This document shows positions 15,692 through 23,798 of a DNA stretch of 64,000 nucleotides, piece by piece (the first letter of the stretch is position 1; each line of letters opens with the position of its first letter). A program made the translations under genes and the position numbers. Origin of the DNA: Candidatus Lachnocurva vaginae (lineage in GTDB: Bacteria > Bacillota > Clostridia > Lachnospirales > Lachnospiraceae); assembly GCA_011082265.1 (NCBI GenBank), contig CP049781.1:1426001-1490000 (forward strand), read 5' to 3'. The notes under the pieces are model-generated. The model made no database searches. It saw only the letters and a list, made by a program, of their open reading frames with translations, and was not told the DNA's origin.

Positions 15692-18352
15692 TTATTGCAT
15701 ATCAGAAAGTCTTTTTCTTACATCAATTAACATATTCTCATAGTCTTTAAGTTTCTCTTTTTCTTCATCAACCTTAGCTTTAGGAGCTTTTTCAAGAAAC
15801 TTTTGATTATTAAGCATTCCATTAGATCTTTTTACTTCACTTATAAGTCTCTTTTCTTCCTTTAAAAGTCTTTCTTTTTCCTTCTCTAAATCTATAAGTT
15901 CTTCTAAAGGTATATAAATACTTGCATCCGGTACAACAGTAGAGACTACTTTTTCATGAATATCATCATTTGTTTCAGCCACGATTATCTCACTTGCTCC
16001 TGCAAGATTTTTATAATCATTAAAGAGATTACTATATACACTTAATACTTCTTCTTTGTCGCTTACAATATATAGCTTTGCTCTCTTAGAAGGCGGAACA
16101 TTCATGTCAGTTCTTAAATTTCTAACTGCTTTCACTAAGTTTATAACTCTCTTCATTGCCTTTTCTGCTTCAAGATCTTCTCTTTCTTCTTTGTAAGTAG
16201 GCCATGAAGAAATCATGATGCTTTCTTCTCCGCTTAATGTACAATATATTTCTTCTGTTATAAATGGCATATATGGATGTAATAACTTAAGTGCATCCTT
16301 TAATACAACTGTAAGCGTCTGAAGTGCTGCATTTCGTGAAATTTGCCCTTCTTTTGACTTGTTATAAATTCTTCCTTTAACAAGTTCTATATACCAATCG
16401 CAGAATTCATCCCAAATAAAGTCATAAACTTTCTCTACTGCAATTCCAAGTTCAAACTTATCAAGTGCTTCCGTTACTTCTTTTGTAACTGTATTAACTC
16501 TTGATATTATCCATCTATCTATAGTTAAAAGGTCACTATATGCTACTTCATCTATTTTTGCATTTTTTCCTTCCAGATTCATAATAATAAATCTTGAAGC
16601 ATTCCAAACCTTATTAGCGAAATTTCTGCTTGTTTCAACTCTATCCAGATAAAATCTCATATCATTTCCAGGAGCATTTCCTGTAATAAGCGTAAGCCTT
16701 AATGCATCTGCTCCATATTTGTCAATAATCTCAAGCGGATCGATTCCATTCCCTAAAGACTTTGACATTTTTCTTCCCTGTGAATCTCTTACAAGACCAT
16801 GGATAAGAACTTTTTGAAATGGTACTTTTTTTGTCTGCTTAAGAGCTGAAAATACCATTCTTACAACCCAGAAAAAGATAATATCATATCCTGTTACAAG
16901 TACATCTGTCGGATAGAAATATTCCATTTCTTCTGTTTTTTCCGGCCATCCAAGTGTTGAAAAAGGCCAAAGTGCAGATGAAAACCAAGTATCAAGCGTA
17001 TCCTCATCCTGCTTCATCTTTCCTCCACACTTAGGACACTCTTTTGGCTCATTTTCCTTTTTTTCTACTACCATATTGCCGCATGAGCTGCAATAATATG
17101 CAGGGATTCTATGTCCCCACCAAAGCTGTCTTGAAATGCACCAGTCTCTAATATTAGTAAGCCAATGAAGATATATCTTATTAAATCTTTCCGGAACAAA
17201 CTCCAATTGTTTATCTTTTATTGCTTTAATTGCGGGAGCTGCAAGATCTTCCATCTTAACAAACCACTGAGGTTTTACCATAGGTTCAATTGTAGAACTG
17301 CATCTGTCATGAGTCCCTACATTATGAGTAAGGGGTTCAACCTTAAGTAAAAGTCCTTCTTGCTTAAGCTCCTTAACTATCTTTTCTCTAGCAGTAAATC
17401 TGTCAAGGCCTTCATAACTTCCGCCATTTTTATTTATAGTCGCATCATCATTAAAAATATTAGTTACCGGTAAATTATGTCTTTTCCCAACTTCAAAATC
17501 GTTAGGATCATGGGCTGGTGTAATTTTTACTGCACCTGTTCCAAATTCTACATCAACATATGAATCAGCTATTATAGGAATTTCTTTATTAACTATAGGT
17601 AAAATTGCAGTCTTTCCTACAAGATTCTTATATCTCTTATCTTCAGGATTTACAGCTATTGCTTCATCACCAAGCATAGTCTCCGGACGGGTCGTTGCAA
17701 TAACAAGATACTCTCCTTCACTTTCCTTTATCGGATACTTAATATACCAAAAATGGCCTTCCTGTCCCTCGTCATATACTACTTCTGCATCGGAAATAGT
17801 TGTCATACATGTAGGGCACCAATTTATAATTCTCTCACCTTTATATATATATCCTTCGTTATAAAGATTGACGAAAACTGCCTCTACTGCTTTTGAACAG
17901 CCTTCGTCCATAGTGAATCTTTCTCTACTCCAGTCTGCCGAAGATCCTAATTTTTTAAGCTGACTTATAATCCTATTTCCATATTCTTCTTTCCATTCCC
18001 ATGCACGCTCCAGGAATTTTTCACGTCCTAAATCCTGTTTTTCAATGCCCTGTTCTCTTAATGCATTTATTATTTTAACTTCAGTAGCAATAGATGCATG
18101 GTCAGTACCCGGCTGCCAAAGTGCTTCATATCCTTGCATTCTCTTAAATCTTATAAGAATATCCTGCATTGTATTATCTAGTGCATGTCCCATATGAAGC
18201 TTTCCTGTTATATTTGGTGGAGGCATAACTATAGTAAAAGGCTTCTTATCTTTTCTTACTTCAGCCTTAAAATATCCATTATCTTCCCACTTTTTATAAA
18301 GCCTATCCTCTAACTCTTTAGGATTATATGTTTTTTCAAGTTCTTTCTCCAA
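15692..18352 (-). CDS. valS: Valyl-tRNA synthetase
   Basis: Charges tRNA-Val and edits misacylated threonine. The 886 residues carry the class I signatures HMGH (PPPNITGKLHMGHALDN) and KMSKS (GRKMSKSLGN). An editing domain with TTRPETMLGD, a zinc-type CPTC/CSSCG-CPKC segment and a C-terminal coiled-coil arm follow the ValRS layout. I place the start at TTG 18350-18352 because AAAGGAGCGGC ends six bases upstream; an in-frame ATG 48 bases earlier would overlap the stop of the preceding small gene and lacks a site. No T-box leader is present in the short upstream region. Confidence 0.96.
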   Translation of the reverse strand: MEKELEKTYNPKELEDRLYKKWEDNGYFKAEVRKDKKPFTIVMPPPNITGKLHMGHALDNTMQDILIRFKRMQGYEALWQPGTDHASIATEVKIINALREQGIEKQDLGREKFLERAWEWKEEYGNRIISQLKKLGSSADWSRERFTMDEGCSKAVEAVFVNLYNEGYIYKGERIINWCPTCMTTISDAEVVYDEGQEGHFWYIKYPIKESEGEYLVIATTRPETMLGDEAIAVNPEDKRYKNLVGKTAILPIVNKEIPIIADSYVDVEFGTGAVKITPAHDPNDFEVGKRHNLPVTNIFNDDATINKNGGSYEGLDRFTAREKIVKELKQEGLLLKVEPLTHNVGTHDRCSSTIEPMVKPQWFVKMEDLAAPAIKAIKDKQLEFVPERFNKIYLHWLTNIRDWCISRQLWWGHRIPAYYCSSCGNMVVEKKENEPKECPKCGGKMKQDEDTLDTWFSSALWPFSTLGWPEKTEEMEYFYPTDVLVTGYDIIFFWVVRMVFSALKQTKKVPFQKVLIHGLVRDSQGRKMSKSLGNGIDPLEIIDKYGADALRLTLITGNAPGNDMRFYLDRVETSRNFANKVWNASRFIIMNLEGKNAKIDEVAYSDLLTIDRWIISRVNTVTKEVTEALDKFELGIAVEKVYDFIWDEFCDWYIELVKGRIYNKSKEGQISRNAALQTLTVVLKDALKLLHPYMPFITEEIYCTLSGEESIMISSWPTYKEEREDLEAEKAMKRVINLVKAVRNLRTDMNVPPSKRAKLYIVSDKEEVLSVYSNLFNDYKNLAGASEIIVAETNDDIHEKVVSTVVPDASIYIPLEELIDLEKEKERLLKEEKRLISEVKRSNGMLNNQKFLEKAPKAKVDEEKEKLKDYENMLIDVRKRLSDMQ

Positions 18353-18377
18353 AAGCCGCTCCTTTAATATATAGTTT

Positions 18378-18530
18378 CTAGTAATCGCCGTTCTCTTCAT
18401 CAGTGTTATTTAAAATCGTAGCTATAGCACCTGAAATGGAAGCAACCGTTCCTACTACAGAAACAACTGCAAAAATTACAACTAACAAAATAAGCACAAA
18501 AAATGCTGTTAAAAATCCGCCTGCTGTCAT
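18378..18530 (-). CDS. 50-aa single-span membrane peptide upstream of valS
   Basis: A 50-residue peptide beginning MTAGGF, with a hydrophobic segment of about 35 residues (LILLVVIFAVVSVVGTV and on) and a short acidic tail ending DEENGDY. AAGGAGAGAAAA lies right before the ATG at 18530. It is the first gene of the valS transcript, 25 bp before the valS TTG. The function is unknown; it looks like a small integral membrane protein. Confidence 0.7.
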   Translation of the reverse strand: MTAGGFLTAFFVLILLVVIFAVVSVVGTVASISGAIATILNNTDEENGDY

Positions 18531-18589
18531 TTTTCTCTCCTTGTCTATATATAAATAAACCACTGTTAATAACTACTCTTATTTGATAA

Positions 18590-18618
18590 ATTATAGCACA
18601 GCATATATAGTTTCTCAA
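18590..18618 (-). promoter_or_regulatory. Promoter of the membrane peptide-valS unit
   Basis: On the minus strand TTGAGA (18613-18618), 17 bp, then a perfect TATAAT (18590-18595). The predicted start near 18583 leaves a leader of about 50 nt, too short for a T-box. Confidence 0.75.
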
Positions 18619-18629
18619 CAATTTAAACA

Positions 18630-18660
18630 GTAAAATGAGCGGCAAAGCCGCTCATTTTAC
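18630..18660 (-). terminator. Terminator of the feo operon
   Basis: GTAAAATGAGCGGC (18630-18643) pairs perfectly with 18647-18660 around a 3-base loop: a 14-bp stem directly after the last feo gene. The downstream T-content on the minus strand is moderate (TGTTTAAATTG). It also insulates the valS promoter. Confidence 0.8.
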
Positions 18661-18667
18661 CCTAACC

Positions 18668-18880
18668 TTATTTATTTATTTTTTCTTGCTGTCTTCTTTT
18701 TTCTTCTACAAATGCCTTAAATTTTTCATTAGGCTTTGTTCCGCCACATCCACATCCACATCCGCAAGTAGGAATATGCTCTATCTTCTTTTTTATAATA
18801 TTTGCAAGTGATAACCCACAAATCAAAAGCACAATGGCAATTATTACAATATTTCCAATATTATTTACAATAAAATCCAT
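18668..18880 (-). CDS. FeoB-associated Cys-rich membrane protein
   Basis: A 70-residue protein with one N-terminal membrane helix (about 6-28) followed by the tract CGCGCGCGG near residues 39-47 and a charged tail. This is the layout of the FeoB-associated Cys-rich family, thought to assist ferrous iron import; the mechanism is not established. It follows feoB by 23 bp with AGGAGGCGCTTTTAGT as ribosome-binding site. The five glycine-spaced cysteines and glycines could form a metal site at the membrane. Confidence 0.87.
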   Translation of the reverse strand: MDFIVNNIGNIVIIAIVLLICGLSLANIIKKKIEHIPTCGCGCGCGGTKPNEKFKAFVEEKRRQQEKINK

Positions 18881-18903
18881 ACTAAAAGCGCCTCCTTCAT
18901 AAA

Positions 18904-21066
18904 TTAAGCTGCTTTTTTCTCTTCTGATACTACTTTACTTTTCTTTTTATTTGGATCTTTTCTAAATAAAAGATAAATCACTGCAGCAGCCAAAGCCAAA
19001 GCAACTACTGTTGCAGGATTAAATTTTATTTCTCTCGTTATAAATACTCCTCCAATTTGGTATATTATAAGCGAAAGTCCATAAGCAATAACATTTTGTA
19101 AAAGAAGTGCTATCCAGAAATATTTTTTCTTTCCAATTTCTTTTGCCAATGTTGACATAGCTGCAATACATGGAGAATCAAAAAGATTAAATGCAAGATA
19201 GCTTAATGCCGTTACTGTTGTAGGGAAAAATGATTCAAAATGTGCAAGCTGCTTACCGGTATATTCATCAGACTCTTTTAAGCCCGCTAATACTCCCATA
19301 GTTGTAACAAGTCCTTCCTTTGCTGCAAATCCTGAAATTGAAGAAGCTGCAGTCTGCCATGTAAATCCTATAGGTCTAAACATGATTGCAAGTGCCATTC
19401 CAACATTTGCAAGAAGACTATGTTCAACTGAATCTACAAGTCCAAAGGATCCCTTTTCAATACCAAAGCTTGCTAAAAACCACATTACTGTACAGCAAAG
19501 GAAAAGAACTGTTCCAGCTTTCTTTGCAAATGCCCATACTCTCTCCCATACATGAAGTAAAAGTCCTTTAAATGTTGGTAAATGATATGCCGGAAGCTCC
19601 ATTACGAATGGTACAGGATCACCTGCAAAATATCTTGTTTTCTTTAAAATAATACATGTAACTATAATAAGTATAATAGAAAAGAAATACATTGTAGGTG
19701 CAATCCACCACTCACCTGCAATATATGCACCTATAAGTGCAATTACTGGTAGCTTTGCTCCACAAGGCACATCTGTCGTAACAATCATAGTCATTCTTCT
19801 GTCTTTTTCTGATTCGATAGTTCTTGTTGCAAGTATACCTGGAACTCCGCATCCACTTGATATCATAAAAGGAATAAAGCTTTTTCCTGAAAGTCCAAAT
19901 CTTCTGAATATTCTATCCATGATAAATGCAATTCTTGCCATATATCCGCAATCCTCCAAAATTCCCAAAAGGAGGAATACTACTGCCATTTGAGGGACAA
20001 ATCCTAAAGGAGCTCCAAGTCCATGTATAATACCATCAACTACAAGTGATTTTACTACATCAGATGCATGTATAGATGATAAGAAATCACCTACATGCTT
20101 TTGAATTATATCTCCTACTAATACATCATTTGTCCAATCTGTCGCTTGCTTTCCGATAGTTACGATTGAAAGATAATAAACGCAATACATAACAAGTACA
20201 AATATAGGGAGAGCCAAAATTCTATTTGTCAAAACCATATCTACTCTGTCTGAAAGAGGCAATTTGTTCTTATTTTTTTTGACAACATATTTTTTAACTA
20301 TTTTTTGAATATATTCATATCTTTGATTTGTAATTATAGACTCTGAATCATCCTCCAACTCATTTTCACAATCTTTTATACTTTTTTCTATTACCTTGAG
20401 TGTACTTTCATCCAGATTTAATTTTTCAATAATTTTTTCATCTCTCTCAAATACTTTTACTGAAAACCATCTTAGATATTCATCTTTAATTTTACCTCTT
20501 ATACAATCCTCTATATGTGCAATTGCATGTTCCACACTTCCAACAAATACATGAGGAAGCTCAGAAAAAGCATTATTTTTAGCAATATCTACAGCCTTTT
20601 TAGAGACCTCATCAATTCCTTCTCCTCTTAGAGCACTTATTGGAACTATTTCGCATCCTAATTCCTTCTTAATTTCTTCAATGTCAATCTTATCTCCGGA
20701 TTTTTTTACCAAATCCATCATATTAAGTCCTATTATAACAGGAATTCCGAGTTCAATAAGCTGAGTTGTAAGATACAAATTTCTTTCAATATTAGTAGCA
20801 TCAACTATGTCTAAAATAGCATCTGGCTGCTCATCAACCAAATAATTTCTTGTTACAACCTCTTCCAATGTATATGGAGATAATGAATAAATACCTGGTA
20901 AATCCTGAATAATAACCTCTTTATCACTCTTTAATCTACCTTCTTTTTTTTCAACAGTAACACCCGGCCAGTTACCTACATATTGATTACTACCTGTAAG
21001 ATTATTAAATAAAGTTGTCTTACCGCAGTTTGGGTTACCTGCCAATGCAATTTTAATTTGTGACAT
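18904..21066 (-). CDS. feoB: Ferrous iron transporter FeoB
   Basis: The GTP-binding inner-membrane importer of Fe2+. The 720 residues begin with a G domain: GNPNCGKT (G1, residues 10-17), DLPG (G3, near 54) and NMMD (G4, near 115). A helical GDI-like region follows, then about eight or more membrane spans carrying two Gate-type blocks. One has the GCGVPGI motif whose Cys is proposed to line the iron path. The C-terminus is Lys-rich. The ATG lies eight bases after AGG in the end of the upstream feoA, indicating close coupling. Confidence 0.96.
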   Translation of the reverse strand: MSQIKIALAGNPNCGKTTLFNNLTGSNQYVGNWPGVTVEKKEGRLKSDKEVIIQDLPGIYSLSPYTLEEVVTRNYLVDEQPDAILDIVDATNIERNLYLTTQLIELGIPVIIGLNMMDLVKKSGDKIDIEEIKKELGCEIVPISALRGEGIDEVSKKAVDIAKNNAFSELPHVFVGSVEHAIAHIEDCIRGKIKDEYLRWFSVKVFERDEKIIEKLNLDESTLKVIEKSIKDCENELEDDSESIITNQRYEYIQKIVKKYVVKKNKNKLPLSDRVDMVLTNRILALPIFVLVMYCVYYLSIVTIGKQATDWTNDVLVGDIIQKHVGDFLSSIHASDVVKSLVVDGIIHGLGAPLGFVPQMAVVFLLLGILEDCGYMARIAFIMDRIFRRFGLSGKSFIPFMISSGCGVPGILATRTIESEKDRRMTMIVTTDVPCGAKLPVIALIGAYIAGEWWIAPTMYFFSIILIIVTCIILKKTRYFAGDPVPFVMELPAYHLPTFKGLLLHVWERVWAFAKKAGTVLFLCCTVMWFLASFGIEKGSFGLVDSVEHSLLANVGMALAIMFRPIGFTWQTAASSISGFAAKEGLVTTMGVLAGLKESDEYTGKQLAHFESFFPTTVTALSYLAFNLFDSPCIAAMSTLAKEIGKKKYFWIALLLQNVIAYGLSLIIYQIGGVFITREIKFNPATVVALALAAAVIYLLFRKDPNKKKSKVVSEEKKAA

Positions 21067-21075
21067 TTCCTATAC

Positions 21076-21300
21076 CTATGCTTTCTCTACTTCAAGAATT
21101 TTAGCGTCATTTTTTCTTACTGAAAGTTCATAACCTCTAACAGTAACTTCTACAGGATCTCCAAGAGGTGCAAGCTTTCTTATATAAACCTCTGTTCCCT
21201 TGGTAATTCCCATATCCATAATTCTTCTTTTTACTGCTCCATCGCCATGAATTTTCACGACCTTAACGACAGAGCCTACCTCAAAATCACTTAATGTCAT
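21076..21300 (-). CDS. feoA: FeoA domain protein (second copy, adjacent to feoB)
   Basis: A 74-residue SH3-like FeoA protein needed for or modulating FeoB activity at the cytosolic face. The MTLSDFEVGSVVKVVKIHG start, MDMGITKGTEVYI and the APLGDPVEVTVRGYELSVR block are standard FeoA features. It ends within the ribosome-binding region of feoB. A second, different FeoA lies immediately upstream, so the operon has two. Confidence 0.93.
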   Translation of the reverse strand: MTLSDFEVGSVVKVVKIHGDGAVKRRIMDMGITKGTEVYIRKLAPLGDPVEVTVRGYELSVRKNDAKILEVEKA

Positions 21301-21324
21301 AATTACTATTACTCCCTTCGATTG

Positions 21325-21543
21325 TTAATTTTGTACCATGATATTTTTTGACATTCTTTCTGTAATTGCAAGATGTGAGTCCTTTATATTCACTATTACA
21401 TCGCCTTTATATTGTGATATAACCATAAGTGAGGCTCCTGGCACAAATCCTATGTCCATTAAATGCTGTCTTATATCAGGAGTTCCATTAACCTTCACAA
21501 CTATAGCCTTTTCACCCTTTTTTAAAAATGTAAGAGGCAACAT
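21325..21543 (-). CDS. feoA: FeoA domain protein (first copy)
   Basis: A 72-residue FeoA-like protein: MLPLTFLKKGEKAIVVKVNG, then MDIGFVPGASLMVISQYKGDVIVNIKDSHLAI. It lacks the L-G-D-P block seen in the neighbouring copy, so the two are diverged paralogues rather than a recent duplication. It is the first gene of the feo operon, with GGAGATATGCT before the ATG. Tandem FeoA genes ahead of FeoB are common in Clostridia. Confidence 0.9.
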   Translation of the reverse strand: MLPLTFLKKGEKAIVVKVNGTPDIRQHLMDIGFVPGASLMVISQYKGDVIVNIKDSHLAITERMSKNIMVQN

Positions 21544-21625
21544 AGCATATCTCCATATTCTAAGTCTTTATCAAAATCTATAAAAGTTAACTAATAGTCT
21601 TAATTTTTATTAAAATTTGTAAAAG

Positions 21626-21670
21626 CTAACATTTGTTAGTCTTATATAACATATAGTCACAATTAAGCAA
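21626..21670 (-). promoter_or_regulatory. feo promoter with candidate iron-regulator operator
   Basis: On the minus strand TTGCTT (21665-21670), 16 bp, TATATA (21643-21648). Just downstream of the -10 lies the perfect palindrome CTAACA-TT-TGTTAG (21626-21639). A related TTAACTAATAG sequence lies about 40 bp further on, in a roughly 25-bp direct repeat. The position right at the transcription start, next to a divergent DtxR-type gene, suggests a repressor site. The binding protein is inferred. Confidence 0.5.
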
Positions 21671-21754
21671 TTGTTTAATTGTTATTGCGTATATATTGTA
21701 CTCTTCAGTAATATGTTTGTCAATCCAGATATTACTATATTTGTTTATTTTTTA

Positions 21755-21782
21755 TTGCTTTATTTTTTCCGTATGATAAAAT
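21755..21782 (+). promoter_or_regulatory. Candidate promoter of the DtxR-type regulator gene
   Basis: TTGCTT (21755-21760), 16 bp, TAAAAT (21777-21782). It lies about 55 bp upstream of the regulator's ATG and is divergent from the feo promoter. Each hexamer has two mismatches to consensus. Confidence 0.4.
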
Positions 21783-21838
21783 ATTTTTGTTAATCTATAG
21801 AGGTCTTAATTGACATTCAATTTAAAAAGGAGATTTCT

Positions 21839-22279
21839 ATGAAGATGCAAGAATCAGGGCAAGATTATTTAGAAGCAATTCTAATCTTGTCAAATGAGGG
21901 GAAAAATGTGCGTGCTGTTGATATTTGCGAATATTTTGGTTATGCAAGAGCTACTGTTTCCATTTTCTTAAAACAACTTCGTGAAAATGGATATGTAAAA
22001 ATAGCAGAGCATAATGAAATACTTTTAACCGATAAGGGAAAAGAAATCGCTAATGAAGTCTATGAAAAGCATTCCATTCTTTCACAGATATTTAAATCTA
22101 TAGATGTTAGTGAAAAAATTGCAATTCAGGATGCTTGCCGAATAGAACATTACATAAGCGACGAAACATTCGAAGCTTTAAAGAAGCACTTTAATATTTA
22201 TGACACAAAAAGCAATCCTCATACACATTGCGTATCTCCTCATAAGAAAAAAAGATCTGAAAAAGTCAAAAAAAAGTAA
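21839..22279 (+). CDS. DtxR-family metal-dependent transcriptional repressor, predicted iron-responsive
   Basis: A 146-residue regulator. A winged helix-turn-helix occupies about residues 20-62 (VDICEYFGYARATVSIFLKQL is the recognition region), then the dimerisation and metal-binding helices. The metal block reads DACRIEHYIS, residues 98-107, with C100, E103 and H104, plus D9, E12 and H78. MntR proteins have an acidic residue where C100 lies, while iron-sensing DtxR has Cys, so I predict Fe2+ selectivity. The protein lacks an SH3 domain and ends in a His/Cys/Lys-rich tail (HTHCVSPHKKKR). AAAGGAGATTTCT precedes the ATG. It is divergent from the feo operon, its likely target. Confidence 0.87.
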   Translation: MKMQESGQDYLEAILILSNEGKNVRAVDICEYFGYARATVSIFLKQLRENGYVKIAEHNEILLTDKGKEIANEVYEKHSILSQIFKSIDVSEKIAIQDACRIEHYISDETFEALKKHFNIYDTKSNPHTHCVSPHKKKRSEKVKKK

Positions 22280-22284
22280 GAAAA

Positions 22285-22319
22285 AAAATCCTAAATCAGA
22301 ATTTCTGATTTAGGATTTT
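22285..22319. terminator. Bidirectional terminator between the DtxR-type gene and pyk
   Basis: A perfect 16-bp stem (AAAATCCTAAATCAGA at 22285-22300 with 22304-22319) and a 3-base loop sits between two convergent genes. A run of A on the left flank gives a T-tract for the minus strand. Confidence 0.88.
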
Positions 22320-22368
22320 CAATTTTATAATGTTTAATTTTCATTTAAGACATATTCACATTGCCTTA

Positions 22369-23793
22369 TTATTTAATCTTAACAGCCTTGATAAGATTTG
22401 TTACTCCTGATACTCCAACTGGAACACCTGCTGTGATGATAACTTTTTCGCCTTCCTTTACAAGTCCGGATTTTTTAGCTGCATCTATAGCGTTAGCAAA
22501 AAGTTCTTCAGAATCTGAAGCCTTATCAATATAAATAGGTGTTACGCCCCATGAAAGAGCCATCTGTCTCCATACCTTACTCTGGATACATCCTGCGATG
22601 ATAGGGCTTTCAGGACGATATTTTGATACCATTCTTACTGTTCTTCCTGACATACTTACAGAAATTATTGCACTTGCTTTAATATCTGCAGCCATTGTAC
22701 ATGCTGAATGAGAAACGGCATCTGAAATTGTACTTTCCTGATTAATCTTTCTCTTGCTTAATCTTGAAACATAATCAATATCCTTTTCTGCTCTTTCAGC
22801 AATTTTAACCATTGTCTGTACAGCTTCTACAGGATATTTACCAGCAGCTGTCTCTCCTGAAAGCATAACAGCACTTGTTCCTTCATAAACAGCATTTGCA
22901 ACATCAGTTGCTTCAGCTCTTGTAGGACGAGGATTCTTAATCATAGAATCTAGCATCTGTGTAGCTGTAACTACATATTTACCTGATTTATATACTTTCT
23001 TAATAATCATTCTCTGAATTGAAGGTACTTCTTCAAGAGGAATCTCAACACCCATATCACCTCTGGCAACCATGATTCCGTCGGCAGCTTCAATGATTGA
23101 ATCTATATTTGCAACACCTTGGTTACTTTCAATCTTGGCTATAATCTTGACATCTGTTTCGCCATGATCTTTAAGAAACTGTCTCATCTCATTGATATCA
23201 TCTGCTGTACGTGTAAATGAAGCAGCTATAAAGTCAAAGTCATGTTCAATTCCGAATAAAAGATCTGATTTATCTTTTTCGCTCATGAAAGGCATGCTTA
23301 AATCAACATTAGGTACATTAACACCTTTCTTATTTGAAATCTTTCCGCCGTTTAAAACTGTACATTCAATATCTGTATTTGTAGTTTTATCTACTCTCAT
23401 ATTGATAAGTCCATCATCAATAAGAATATTATTTCCTTCTTTTACATCCTGAGGTAATTCTTTATAAGAAACAGTTACCTTTTCTTCATTGCCTAACATT
23501 TCTTCTGTAGTAAGTGTGAATTTCTGTCCTTCTTTAAGCATAATTGAACCATTTTCAAAATCACCGATTCTTATTTCAGGTCCCTTTGTATCAAGCAGTC
23601 TTGCTACAGGCAGATTTAATTCTTTTCTTAAAGCATCAAATTCCTGAACTCTCTTTGCATGCTCTTCATGAGTTCCATGTGAAAAATTAAATCTTCCTAC
23701 ATTCATTCCGCTTTCCATAAGCTGTCTTAAAACTCCATCAGTGGAAGGTCCTAAAGTACAAATAATCTTTGTTTTTCTGATATAATCCTTCAT
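22369..23793 (-). CDS. pyk: Pyruvate kinase
   Basis: Converts PEP and ADP to pyruvate and ATP, the last step of glycolysis. The 474 residues contain the N-terminal RKTKIICTLGPSTD, the FNFSHG motif, the active-site IIAKIESNQGV and MVARGDMGVEIP with the metal Glu/Asp, and the ATQMLDSM and PTRAEATDVANAV signatures. The usual C-terminal domain follows; there is no extra PEP-utiliser domain. GGAGG lies 12 bases before the ATG at 23793. An in-frame TTG at 23802 overlaps the htrA stop codon, so the true start is uncertain. Translation is probably coupled to htrA. Confidence 0.95.
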   Translation of the reverse strand: MKDYIRKTKIICTLGPSTDGVLRQLMESGMNVGRFNFSHGTHEEHAKRVQEFDALRKELNLPVARLLDTKGPEIRIGDFENGSIMLKEGQKFTLTTEEMLGNEEKVTVSYKELPQDVKEGNNILIDDGLINMRVDKTTNTDIECTVLNGGKISNKKGVNVPNVDLSMPFMSEKDKSDLLFGIEHDFDFIAASFTRTADDINEMRQFLKDHGETDVKIIAKIESNQGVANIDSIIEAADGIMVARGDMGVEIPLEEVPSIQRMIIKKVYKSGKYVVTATQMLDSMIKNPRPTRAEATDVANAVYEGTSAVMLSGETAAGKYPVEAVQTMVKIAERAEKDIDYVSRLSKRKINQESTISDAVSHSACTMAADIKASAIISVSMSGRTVRMVSKYRPESPIIAGCIQSKVWRQMALSWGVTPIYIDKASDSEELFANAIDAAKKSGLVKEGEKVIITAGVPVGVSGVTNLIKAVKIK

Positions 23794-23798
23794 TTCAA

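Noticed and set aside
18531..18629. T-box leader for valS
   Set aside because: A consensus promoter lies only about 50 nt before the first gene, leaving no room for a T-box, and no T-box sequence is seen.
18406..18645. 79-codon frame overlapping the 50-aa membrane peptide
   Set aside because: It crosses the promoter and terminator, has no ribosome-binding site, and its composition is that of a shifted frame.
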